NCBI GenBank assembly: GCA_954871525.1
Contig: OX940872.1
Coordinates: 24,771,746 to 24,835,745 of the forward strand
Direction: 5' to 3'
Length of the DNA: 64,000 bases
Origin: Parietaria judaica
Lineage: Eukaryota; Streptophyta; Magnoliopsida; Rosales; Urticaceae
Part shown: positions 10,885 to 20,965 of the stretch, in pieces
How positions within the stretch are numbered: position 1 is the stretch's first letter
Layout of the letters: each line of letters starts with the position of its first letter
The notes under the pieces: generated by a model
Database searches by the model: none
Seen by the model: only the letters and a program-made list of their open reading frames with translations
What the model was told of the DNA's origin: nothing
Program-made: the position numbers and the translations under genes

Positions 10885-12325
10885 TTCTGGGATTGTCTTC
10901 TAATACCAAAGAGTGAGATTGTAGCAGTTATCTACCATTGCAATGATGTACGGTTTTTTACTTGATGATACTGCAGGGGTTATTCATGTTAGGTCCTATA
11001 AAAGATAGGCATACAGTAAGGTCACGGTGGACTTCTCCTTCAAACTTTGGTTTAAGTTGCAGTTATCAAGGGGCATGCTAAAGATGATTTTGACAACGAG
11101 ATAATACATATATGCATACTTAAATTTGTTTAAGGAGCGCTATGTAATGCTGGTGTTTATATCATTTGTAATGCTGTTAGTTTACAATTGGATAATGTTG
11201 TATACATTTATATTTTTGTAACGAGAAAGGAATAAAGCTACTACGAGTACGAGTGATATTAGTGTTGGCTCTTTATTATCGTGTGTTTATACTATGCTAT
11301 TACAGATTTAGATGTTGTATGATGAATATTTAATACGAATATTAAATAAAAAAATCAGAAATTTTTTCCCAAATTAATAATTTTGGGAAAATTTTTCTGA
11401 TTTTTTTGCTATTTTTTGTGAGCTTGCACAACAGTTTTTATCTGTTGTAGAACCTTGAGTTTCAACAACGGTTTTCAAAAGCGTTGTGCAAGATTACGCA
11501 ACGTTGCATAAAGCAACGGTTATTTTCCGTTGTATAAAGTTTACACAACACAAAAAATCTGTTGTGTAAGCTACTATTTGTAGTAGTGAGTTCTACGTGA
11601 TTTTATCACGTTTTTACCTCTTTTGACCATGTGGCAACGTGAGCGGCCTATAATGCCTTAGTTTTGCATTGCAACACACGTATTAGCTACTACGAGAACT
11701 TAATATTCATTTTCAACTCTTTAAAATTTTTGTAGGTAGCTACGTGGTCAAAATAGGCAAAAGTATGAATAAATCATATGTTAGCCACATGAAATTTAGG
11801 GAAAATAAAATATATCATTAATAAGTTATAGTTTTTGTAACATATAAAGATACTTTCGCTGCAAATATCGGGCATATCGGTGACTTTTTGTGAATGAAAT
11901 TGACCTAGCTATTCATAATTTAGGGTTTCTGTTTTTGTTTTTATATATATATATGAATATATTTTATCTAATGTTTATTAATATTTGCAGGCAGTTACTC
12001 GAGCGCAAGTCAATAATCAAGCGGTGCGTATTCAATCCCTTGATTAATTTATTTACAGTTACTCGACCCAAAATTCCGGTTTTTTTTTTATGATTTTCTT
12101 ACTCCGTTAAAAAGAATCTTTATGGATTCATTTTTTACGTTAATTTTTCAATATTGCATGAGATCTCGTCTCTTAAGATTTCTCATCAAATTAATGCATG
12201 TCGTTAATTTCTTACATACTTTTCTGGTTGATTCTCAGAATCATTGGTTTAGAGCAATGGAAATGGCAGTTGGAGTTGGGAATTTGCTCAACGTTGGGAC
12301 TTTTATTGGATGTAGCATTATGTAA
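7985..12325 (+). CDS. EF-hand/ZZ-finger/CaaX protein 1 (199 aa)
   Basis: Exons 7985-8464, 11991-12023 and 12239-12325 join in phase 0. Two canonical EF-hand loops lie at residues 35-46 (DTNGDGQVSSDE) and 68-79 (DANNDGALDFWE). A ZZ-like zinc site follows: C94, C97, C108, C111, C123, C126, H134, H136. A short linker and a final exon with a hydrophobic stretch end in CSIM, a CaaX box whose Met would favour farnesyltransferase. The likely role is a Ca2+ sensor or adaptor attached to membranes; its partner is unknown. The ATG at 7985 is used; the next Met, at 7997, aligns with the start of gene 2. A complete CACTA transposon occupies most of intron 1. Exon 1 and its domains are certain; the 3' exons rest on splice sites and on agreement with the three paralogues. 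Confidence 0.82.
8991..11588. mobile_element. Complete 2.6 kb CACTA (En/Spm-type) element in intron 1
   Basis: Ends are CACTACTACAAATAG at 8991 and its exact complement CTATTTGTAGTAGTG ending at 11588. The 3 bp target duplication AGT is present on both sides (8988-8990 and 11589-11591). Subterminal regions contain many ACAACNGTT / AACNGTTGT repeats in both orientations, typical transposase-binding arrays. A duplicated GGCCTAGGCGAG...CTCGCTGCAGCGACTA motif lies at about 9155-9190 and 9246-9281. No transposase is present, so it is non-autonomous. The interior has gene-like sequence including a ribosomal-protein exon. The homologous intron of gene 2 lacks the element, so insertion followed the duplication. 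Confidence 0.92.
10138..10208 (+). pseudogene. Captured ribosomal protein L19 (eL19) exon fragment in CACTA element
   Basis: After a splice-acceptor-like TGTGAGCAG, the sequence encodes HNIKKLVKGGFIIKKPIEMH. This matches the conserved eL19 segment of the type [20 protein letters not shown] from general knowledge of the family. It breaks down within a few codons into stops. It is not a functional gene. Another exon-like piece at about 10375-10427, bounded by TTTACAG and GGTTAGTG, is not identified. Confidence 0.65.
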
Positions 12326-13128
12326 GCTCGTGTATATTAACCGCGGTTAAGAAAACGGACTACAAGAAGTTGAGCCTACAGCTAGCGACGGCGTCTACAC
12401 TGATAACACCTTAGTCGTTACACACGAATCTTTTTTGTTTTTGTTTTGTATTTCGATAATACATTGTGAAATATATTGCTTAATTTCAATTAATTTTCTA
12501 TATGTAAACAAACTTTATATCTTATGATTTTTTTTATCACCTATTTTGTTCCTGATATGACTTGTGTTTATATTTTATAATATCCTACGTATACTATAAT
12601 TAGGTGAGAAAATCTAGTATTAAAAAAATAAAAAAAAATACATTCTTTTATAATATTTATATGTTATGATGGAAAAATAAAATAAAATAACATGTTATCT
12701 GTCTTTAGTTAAAATAAGACATGATATGAAGAACTAATAAAACTATTTAAATATTTTTTGTAGGTTCCTTTTAAAATAATATATTTAACATATATGTGGT
12801 AATAATCATATATATATATATATATATTTGTGAGTTGTGACTCATAAATGTAAATGTAAGTCTTGCCAGACAAATTACATTAAGACTCGGTCCACCCCAG
12901 TTTAAAATTATGTAATCACTAAATCGCTTCATTTATCGACCGAAATATTGGATTCTTTTTAGTTGAAATCAGTTAGTGTAACTGAAAAAACATATTTTGC
13001 ATAGGCAAATGCAATACATTACGCGTCAAAATTGCAAAACATAAATATTTTATCACAATTACATGCTAGAATTTTCTTATTGAATTGACACGGTGAGCAG
13101 CTATAGCGTCCAACAAATTGATAAGAAA

Positions 13129-13162
<34 letters not shown>

Positions 13163-13316
13163 GAAGATGGCAATATGAAGTGTTGAGTGAAAGGAAACTA
13201 GAAATTGAGTTGATGATAACGTAGTGCTTCTTATTTTACTGATCAATAGACTGATTTAAAAATTTGTATCTATATTTTAGTAACTATTTTTGGGCATGCA
13301 TATAATAATATCCTCC
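12326..13316. other. Intergenic; 3' flank of gene 1
   Basis: The first 110 bp (3' UTR) contain one unit of the sequence that is tandemly amplified behind gene 2 (GAAAACGGACTACAAG...GTCTACACTGATAACAC...GTCGTTACACACGAAT). The rest is AT-rich, with an (AT)n tract at about 13130-13158. No gene seen. Confidence 0.6.
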
Positions 13317-13552
13317 AATATACCAAAAATTCTAAAATTATCCCTCAAGTTTTCATAATTCTCAAAACATCATTTTCAAATTTCATGTACCAAAATACCC
13401 CTGTAAAATATACATATCGAGTCCTGAAAAACGGACATATCGCGTCATGAAAAATGGACAAGTTAGGGGTATTTTGGTAATATGAAATTTGAAAAGGTTG
13501 TTTTGAGAATTATGAAAACTTAAAGGATAATTTTAAAATCTGTGGTGTATTA
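13317..13552. mobile_element. Foldback MITE, about 235 bp
   Basis: The left arm (TCTAAAATTATCCCTCAAGT, then TTTCATAATTCTCAAAACAT) is the inverted complement of the right arm (ATGTTTTGAGAATTATGAAAAC-like, then AGGATAATTTTAAAA). The arms are about 100 bp with few mismatches and meet around CGGACATATCGCGTCATG. There is no coding capacity. Superfamily uncertain because a clear target duplication is not seen. Confidence 0.7.
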
Positions 13553-14450
13553 AGACATGTTTTATGAAGTTTCCCTTATACAATTAGTTCTTATTCTCCT
13601 TGATAGTGCTGAGCACTACTTTGATTGCAAATTGCATATATAATAGTACATATATACTATATAATATCATACATTGTATTTTGTATTGCAACACTATATA
13701 TATGTTTTATGTTTACTAGAACATTATATATTAGTGTACATGTAAGAATGTTTCTAGCTAGTAGGAGCAACCATAGACACTATTATGTCCAAACAACCAG
13801 ATAGGGTGAAAGCGGGTCCAAACGGGTTTCCCCAAATACGGAATTAGGATATCCGGTTACTGGCTTGTTGCCAAAATCACTCGTGGAAGACTTGTGATAT
13901 TAAGTCTTCTCTTCATAGTTACCGAACATTCACATCTTAGAATATTAGAGAACGGAATTAGTCCATATATAGAAATTAAGCGACATTTTTAACACAAAAC
14001 GACATAATTTAAACACCAATGATGTAATTTGAATTGAACGAAAATGACAAAAGTATGTAGAGGCTGTTAACTAAGGATAATATTTTAAAAGTGAAATTAG
14101 GATCTAAAACTTGTGTTTTGAGGAGTTTTAGTTCCGATCTCAATTTTATGCTTTTACAAATACTTGTGTCGTTATATATTATACGAGCTTATTCTTTTTC
14201 ATTTATTGACAAAGATGGACCGAAATGTGATTTTTTTTAGAAACTTATAGCCAGTAGATATTGTTTCTGAAGAGTAATATGAAGGTTTTTTTAAAAAAAA
14301 TTGTTATAGTCCGGTCCAAGTTCTGGTTTTCGAAACTATGAGATTAAATACACATTTCTACGGAAGCAGAGAACATTTGGAAAAAAAATTGTACCCCTGG
14401 AACACACACGTATATATGTGTGTGTATATAGCTCAATAGTCAATATTAGT
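13553..14450. other. Intergenic with a piece of duplicated EF-hand-gene upstream DNA
   Basis: Positions about 13600-13920 resemble 7070-7290 (GTACATGTAAGAATGTTTCTA; GTGGAAGACTTGTGATATTAAG). Together with 16.8-17.3 kb this suggests one old duplicated block later split by insertions. No gene seen. Confidence 0.5.
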
Positions 14451-14454
14451 GTTG

Positions 14455-14560
14455 TGTGGTTGCTACAATAGCCTAGTGGTAATTCCACACCACCTCTAAA
14501 GTGGAGGTTGTGGGTTTGATCCCCTCTGCAGCAAAGCTGCCTTCAAAAAAAAAAAAAATA
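14455..14560 (+). repeat. tRNA-derived SINE-like element
   Basis: Box-A-like TAGCCTAGTGGTAA and box-B-like GGGTTTGATCCCC are spaced about 35 bp apart, followed by an A-rich tail. It does not fold into a complete tRNA, so it is called a SINE fragment, not a tRNA gene. Confidence 0.55.
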
Positions 14561-16790
14561 GCAGTGTTGTCACTTAAGAGAAAAGCTGACGACAACGGGA
14601 AAAATAGCATGGTAAAGTTTTATCGATACCATAATTGAAAGCGACATAAAGGCTGTGAACGAAATCAATTATGAAAAATGACATAAATCTATAAAACAAA
14701 CGACATATGATATTGAAACGACATTGTATCCAAACGACGCCTGATCTAGAAAAAGAAAAAAAAAGGCTTAAAATACTTGAAGTGACGACGTTCAAAAAGC
14801 ACATGACATATGTCGTAAGAACGACATGCAATTTTCTATTGCGAAGAAACCACCAATTGAAACTGCACCGAATCTGTATACGACAAAAAAGCTTATATAA
14901 GAAACCAAATCTGTAATTCTTTTTTATGCATTTTCAAATTGAATGCTAGGGGTGATTAAGGTAAAAGTACTTAAGTTATAGTCATTTTGAGAGGAAAATA
15001 CTCAAGTTCTTTTTGTGGTGGGTGAAGTATCCAACCAAATGAAATAAAAGTATGCGACTAAACAATTTTGTCGAATTACTATCAAATGAAATAAAACGGA
15101 TAGACGACAGTTAAACGGAACTGTATGATTGTACACTTTTAGTACTTTGTCCACCACAAGAAGAACGTGGATCTCTTGTTTCTAGTTGACAACAACTTGA
15201 CAAACGATTGGCGCGCCCAATTTCTTACTTTGTCCACCACAAGAAGGATTGCCTTGAACTGTTTCCTTTCTTGTTCCTCTAATCTCGCTAGGTTTTCCCT
15301 TCATCTCGCTAGATTTGTTGCTGACTTCCCTTGAAAACGTAGTCAACTCCATGATTTCCTTACTGATTAGCTGATTTTCCCTTTATTCTCATGATCTGGA
15401 CTTATCTCTTCATTAATTCGTCGGGATCTTGCGATGGGCTTCACTCCGATGGACTCATGCGAGCAAGTTCTTCTCCAATGGACTCATGCGAGCAAGTGTT
15501 CCCGCGAGGGAGAACTTGCTCGGGCTGAATCTGGTCGCAGGCCGATATCTGCTCGGGGATGCTCCTTCGTTGACCGATAGTCAACTAGTTTCCTTGCCTC
15601 CATACTATGTCTTTTTAGGAGAAAATGACATGAGTGGTGTTGAGGAGGGAATTGACGAAATCTGACCTTAACAACAACGACAAGAAGACACATGTTCGCC
15701 GTCGGATGCGAGTTGGTGGCATGCGCCTCGTGCAGGACGTGAACGCAAACAATTTCTTTTAATTAAATTTTCATCACATCAGAGAAAAAAGAAGGGAGTC
15801 TTAACATTTTTAATAAATTACGGCAAAAGTACCTAGTTTTATTATATTTTTAAAAATTAACACTTTTAACAATATTCAATAAACCAGATTAATATATAAA
15901 ATACACTATTAGTTAATATTTTATATTCTAAACAGTTGAGTAATAATTAAATTTTATAACTCGATTTTAATAGTTGTAATAAATCGGCTAAAGTACTTAA
16001 TTTAATTTATATTTTTAAAATAAATTTTTTAATGATATTTAATAAAAACAGATTAATAAATAAATAGTGGGTGGAATAATTAAATGGTCACAAATATTGA
16101 GTAAAGAGTGGATGGAAACAAAAATAATACGAAAACCGGTATTATTGCCGCACACAAAACATCCAAACTTCTCCACGCATAGCGTCTGTCACGCGACCCA
16201 AAGCCTTCATCTCGGCTGCCACGGGTCGCCATTTCGCCGTCTCGTGCAGGACCTGACGGCGACTCTCGTTCAAGTTTTGGTCTCGTCCAAATAGACGAGT
16301 GTAATGTGGTTAGCTTTATGCCATATTACTAGTCATTAGTCAATGAAAGGCTTCAGACACTGAAGCTAGTTTGTTGGTTTAGTAGACTTGGACTTGGAGT
16401 GAGAATTGGCAATTTTATTTAATTACTCGGAAGGTACCTAACGACACTGATTGATCGTCGCTTTGCTATCTTAGTATACTGACATTTTTTTGCAACCTTA
16501 ATAGCTTCTTTTATTTGTGTGAATTAAATTGTTCAAGGGGATCGGTCTGGGACGGGTCTACACACAGAGCTCTAATTAAGGGCCGGAAAATTAAAATTTT
16601 ATCTAGAATTTTTATTTTTTCAATTTGTACTTTCAAATTTTTACCATTTTCAATTTTATCCTTAATCATTGCCTATTATAAGTATCAAAATTACGTACTT
16701 ATAATTAACACACGATATATATTATTTGCTCGATGATTTTTTTTTCTTGCAATTTAGTTTGTTTATCTATGAATTGAAAGTTCATAATAT
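14561..16790. other. Intergenic insertions, no convincing gene
   Basis: Contains a second copy of the 4.5 kb dispersed repeat (about 14612-14757). A short direct repeat ACTTTGTCCACCACAAGAAG lies near 15138 and 15228. A 30 bp tandem repeat (ATGGACTCATGCGAGCAAGT at about 15449 and 15479) sits inside a 78-codon ORF at 15429-15665 that I do not recognise. A GC-richer patch at 16180-16290 is also unexplained. Confidence 0.5.
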
Positions 16791-17275
16791 TACATCAATG
16801 ATTATGTACGAGATTATAGCGGGAAATGTATCTAAATTTATACAAAGTTAACGGTCATGTACCCAAGTTGTATTTGGAAATGTGAAACCCGATTCGCATT
16901 AAAGTTAGGACTTATAGTTTTGCAACTCCATTATGTCTTTCCCATTAGTTTGTAGCGAAGTATGTCATCGAACTCTCATTTGCCACGTTTTATTACACGC
17001 TTTTTATCATGAAGATATGATGACACGTTAGTATAAACTAATGTGAATGACAAAATGAAGATGAAAAACACTTTACACAACTTTGATATTTTGGTCTTTG
17101 TAAATAGAACTTGGATATATCAATATCTTTCTAAACTTAAGTACATTTGCCGCTATTAACTCATTAAGTATAACTTTTATGAATTTTCTTTTATCTCTAA
17201 TTTTTTTAGGCTCAATTAACATACTATATGAACTCCGTCTTGCCGCGAAGGACTACTTTATTATCATAGTACCCT
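16790..17275 (+). pseudogene. Truncated EF-hand/ZZ gene copy (promoter and first codons)
   Basis: Aligns with the upstream region and start of gene 1. Shared blocks include GCGGTCATGTAC / ACGGTCATGTAC, the TTTTATTACACG block and the TTTTGGTCTTT block. The end is the coding stretch GAACTCCGTCTTGCCGCGAAGG at about 17229-17250, encoding ELRLAAK as in gene 1. Similarity stops right after this and no EF-hand or ZZ part follows, so it is a 5' fragment. Confidence 0.75.
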
Positions 17276-18349
17276 CTTATTTTGAGGTTATTACAAAAAC
17301 ACATATCATGTCAAGTTGTCAACTTTTCAGCATTCCTAAACACACAAAGGTCTATAAAACTTGCCAAATAGATTAAGAAGCATGAAATTGTCGATAATAA
17401 TTCTAATTTATTAAATTAAGTATGGTAGCTAATTTTACCCACTTTTAAATAAATCATATTGTCCATGTAATTGTGTAATTTAAACTTTAAAACATTAAAG
17501 ATCTCTAATATCTCCTTTAAAAATAAATATCTTTAATATCGTATTAATTTTTTTATTCACCATAAAGTTGTATTTGGTATGATGTTTATATATAATGATA
17601 AGATGTATTAAATAAAAAAATCCATAAACTCCTCAATAAATATTTAAAAATAAAATTTATGGGTGGTTTTTGGTTCACAAATTCTTAAATATTAGATGAT
17701 AAAAATAAAATAAAATAAAAAATAATTGTGTATATACATATATAATACGAAGATAAAAATGTAACACCCAAACATTGTTATTAAAAAATTTCAGTCTTCC
17801 TGTCTAGAAATCTTGGATGCTGATATTAATTAATGGCTTATCAAATTAAGAGGCTCCTATCTTTTAATCAAACCAACATTGATGAGCTAGGGATAAACAA
17901 TGGCTTATTTTATTTGTAAATCACTTGGCTCTTTAATTGTGTATTGATAAGCTAAACCATCATTTAAACGGAAGTACTAGAATAAGACTATTTATATAAA
18001 ATATTTCTTTATTCACAACAATAACAAATTTTTTTATGAATAGGAATTACATATTATTTGAGGGCACGTACCCAACAATATCGCATGGTAAAACCTTGAA
18101 ATAATTGCTTTAACATCCTTGGCTATCCGGTTTCAATGGTTAGCATACGATAAATCTATTTTGTTTGATTAGAAAGACTTGGAGTCTTTGGGCCACCGTC
18201 CGCCGACCGAGAAGCAAGTTGAGGGAGCCTGTATTACTTGGAAAGTTCATCTTATTTTTTGTGTGATAGGAATATATATATATATATATATGTAGTAGCT
18301 AGGGTTTATTCCACAGATTAAAGTGTTGTGAAACCACGAGAGTAACAAT
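17276..18349. other. Upstream region of EF-hand/ZZ gene 2
   Basis: AT-rich, no gene seen. An (AT)n run at about 18269-18290 followed by GTAGTAGCTAGGG may serve as the TATA region of gene 2. Confidence 0.5.
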
Positions 18350-20428
18350 ATGAACGAGGTCCGTCTGGCTGCGAAGGCATACTACGAGAACAGCTCGGCT
18401 GAGTTTAAGACCTTCGCCCTGAAGATATTCGCCGCGATGGACGCCAACGGCGACGGCCGCGTCAGCTCCGGTGAGTTCGCTCTCTTCCTCCAGAAAATAG
18501 ACGGCTGTGGCTGGATAAAGCCTAGCATGTTTGCGCAGCTCGACGGGAACGGCGACGGGACTCTCGACTTCTGGGAGGTCACGGCCTTCACCTACTTGAT
18601 CAAGATGCGGGCCATCATGTGCGATGGCTGCTCTACGCTGCTGCCGGGGCTTTTCTTCACGTGTGTCACGTGCTTCTACACGTGCGGGCCGGATAAGTCC
18701 TTCGACCTCTGCACCGCCTGCTACGGGGGCAAGAGCTTCCGCCATGAGCACAGCGACTTCATGGACAACTACGTCATGCTCAGGAACTGTAAGAAAGAGA
18801 TCGTTCCCCAGAAGAGCAAGGTCAGTCAATAGGGCGTGAATAAGAAAATAAGGATACAAGTTCAAGTGGGTTGCATATTTTTTTGTTTGTTTGTGAATTA
18901 TGGTTTTTATAAATTTTAAAGGTTCATTTTTGCACATTCATTTTACCATCTATTTTCTAAACCACTCAAATGTATATTTAAGGAATCTAATTTCATTAAC
19001 CAAATGAAATTAGATAATTTAGATTTTCAATATATACCATCAAATTTTCTTTAAATTTTAATCTTCGATTATAAATAATTTAGATTTTCAATTACTCGGA
19101 ATGTTTGATACCTTTTTAAGAAAAAATGATAATCTACAATTTTTTTAATTAATTAATAACGAAAGTATATTATGAATATTAAACTTATTTGACATGATCA
19201 AATTACCCTTACTTCATGATTTTTGTGTGTGTAAGTTTTCTATTCATTGTGATTTTTTTTTTTTTTTACTGAATACGAGGGCCATATTCACACAAGTTAT
19301 TCTTACTATTTTCACAAAAGAAAGGCCAATCCGCCAAATCCATAAAAAAAAAAAAAAAAAAAAATCGAGGGGCTAAGTTCATGCTTCCACGATAATAGAA
19401 GGACTGAAGGACCAATATTGATAATTACTCATTAAACTATCATGCACTTGGTTGTTGGTTCTATATATTCGATTTGAAAAAAAAAATGGTACGTGGAAAA
19501 TTCAATAGACAAGCATAATTTTTTTGCTAGTGTTTTGCATGCATGGAATATTGGCGCATTTTTAATTTTTTTAGTATGTGATTAATTATATTTCTGAATT
19601 TTTGACGAGTGATGTCAGCTTTATCTAATCTTTTTAAATATTTGCAGGAAATTGATCGAACTGCCGTTCACATCAAGCGAGCGGAGCGAGTAGTGCGTAC
19701 TTTTAATCTACGATCTTCCTTCTTGATCGATGTTTTGCATTGATTTCCATTATTATTATACATAGCTTTCGTTATAGTAGAAAAATAAATGTAGATTTAA
19801 ATTTTCAAATAAAGTTAATTTACTGAGTAGAAGATAAAATTCTACTAGAAAAAAAGAGAGAGAAAAAAATTATTAAAAAACATAAGAGAAAATTAGAGAA
19901 CGAAATCTTAGAATATTAAAAATATTTCAAAAAATTGAATTTGGGTAGTCTATTAACTGAATTTCGAGTTATTTAATTCAAAATATGCACAAAGTCGGCT
20001 ATAAGCTTGTCGTTTTATGTCGGAAGCAACAAGAGGTGGGTGGAGTTCCAACCCCCCAATTTTTTATTTTTTATTTTTATAGTGTAAATTCTTATAAAAT
20101 GTAGCGCAATCCATTTATTTTTACAAAAATTTAAATAAAAAATTTTTAGAAGAGAAAAAAGAAAATGCAACCCTTCAAGTTGTAAATCTTGGGTCAGCCA
20201 CTGGTCGGACTCCTAGGTTATTTCATATATTTATTTTTATTCCAATATTAGATTAATGCATATGATGATTAATTTATTGACCATTCTGTTTCGGTTTATT
20301 TTTAGCTTACAGCAGTGGAAGTGGCAAATGACTTAGTCGATGTTGTGGACGTGCCAAGTAACTTAGTCGATGTTATGGACGTGGCAAGTACCTTAGTCAA
20401 TGTCATGGGAGCATGTAGCATTATGTAA
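18350..20428 (+). CDS. EF-hand/ZZ-finger/CaaX protein 2 (212 aa)
   Basis: Exons 18350-18820, 19648-19692 and 20306-20428, all phase 0. EF loops are canonical at residues 31-42 (DANGDGRVSSGE) and 65-76 (DGNGDGTLDFWE). The ZZ site is C91, C94, C105, C108, C121, C124, H132, H134. Exon 2 encodes a short basic/polar linker. The last exon encodes three near-identical 10-residue repeats built on DLVDVVDV / NLVDVMDV / TLVNVMGA, then CSIM. The CaaX box matches that of gene 1, its closest relative. The coding strand of exon 1 is GC-rich against an AT-rich background, as in the other family members. The Ca2+ sensing and prenylation roles are inferred from motifs. Confidence 0.83.
20027..20203. repeat. 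Possible small hAT remnant in gene 2 intron 2
   Basis: The right end GGGTCAGCCACTG complements the hAT-like CAGTGGCTGACCC. The flanks GTCGGAAG and GTCGGACT are a rough 8 bp repeat. The left end is degenerate, so this is weakly supported. Confidence 0.3.
20321..20410 (+). repeat. Three 30 bp in-frame repeats in last exon of gene 2
   Basis: Units at 20321-20350, 20351-20380 and 20381-20410 each start GTGSCAARTR and contain CTTAGTC(G/A)ATGT. They expand the region just before the CaaX box. Genes 1, 3 and 4 lack the expansion. Confidence 0.9.
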
Positions 20429-20434
20429 GGTCGT

Positions 20435-20965
20435 GTAAGAACCTTCGGTGTTATTAACTTCTTCTTTTCGTGTGCAAATGAACTGTTTTATTTTATGTAT
20501 ATTGTTTGATTCACTTATTATGATTAAGAGAAACCCGATTTTAAGAAATTAAGCCTATAGCAAGTGAGCGACGTCTAGTCTCGTCAATACTTTGGTGTTA
20601 TTTACTTCTTTTTCCTTGTGCAAATGAACTAATCTATGTTGTTAGATTGATCACTTTTTATGATTGAGAAAAACCGGACGACTAGAAATTAATTGAGTTT
20701 ATATAGCAAGCGAGGCGACGTCTAGTTGTCGTTACGCATGAATATTTCGGTGTTATATATTAACTTCTTTTCTTTGTGCAAATGAACTATCTTACGTTGT
20801 TTAAAATTTAAATCACTTATTATGATTGAGAGAAACTGGTCGATTACAAATTGAGCCTGTGAGGCGACGTCTAATTGTCGTTACACATGAATATTTTGGT
20901 GTTGCTAACTTCTTTTCTTTGTGCAAACGAATTATTTTATGTTGTTTAATTCACTTATTATATTC
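20435..20965. repeat. Tandem array of about 150 bp units behind gene 2
   Basis: About three and a half units, each with GGTGTTATT...TTGTGCAAATGAACT...CACTTATTATGATTGAGA...GCGACGTCTAGTTGTCG. The unit derives from the gene's own 3' UTR: one unit follows the stop codon of gene 1 at about 12340-12420. It is an amplified 3' UTR, not a CRISPR or a transposon. Confidence 0.8.

Noticed and set aside
14468..14545. Possible tRNA gene (box A and box B motifs)
   Set aside because: No complete cloverleaf or anticodon arm can be drawn, and an A-rich tail follows, so it is called a SINE fragment.
15429..15665. 78-codon ORF with a 30 bp internal repeat
   Set aside because: No family resemblance, no supporting splice sites and no conserved copy in the window.
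20435..20965. Regular repeats that could suggest a CRISPR array
   Set aside because: Units are about 150 bp, diverged along their whole length, with no short constant repeat and unique spacer pattern, and the genome is a plant's.
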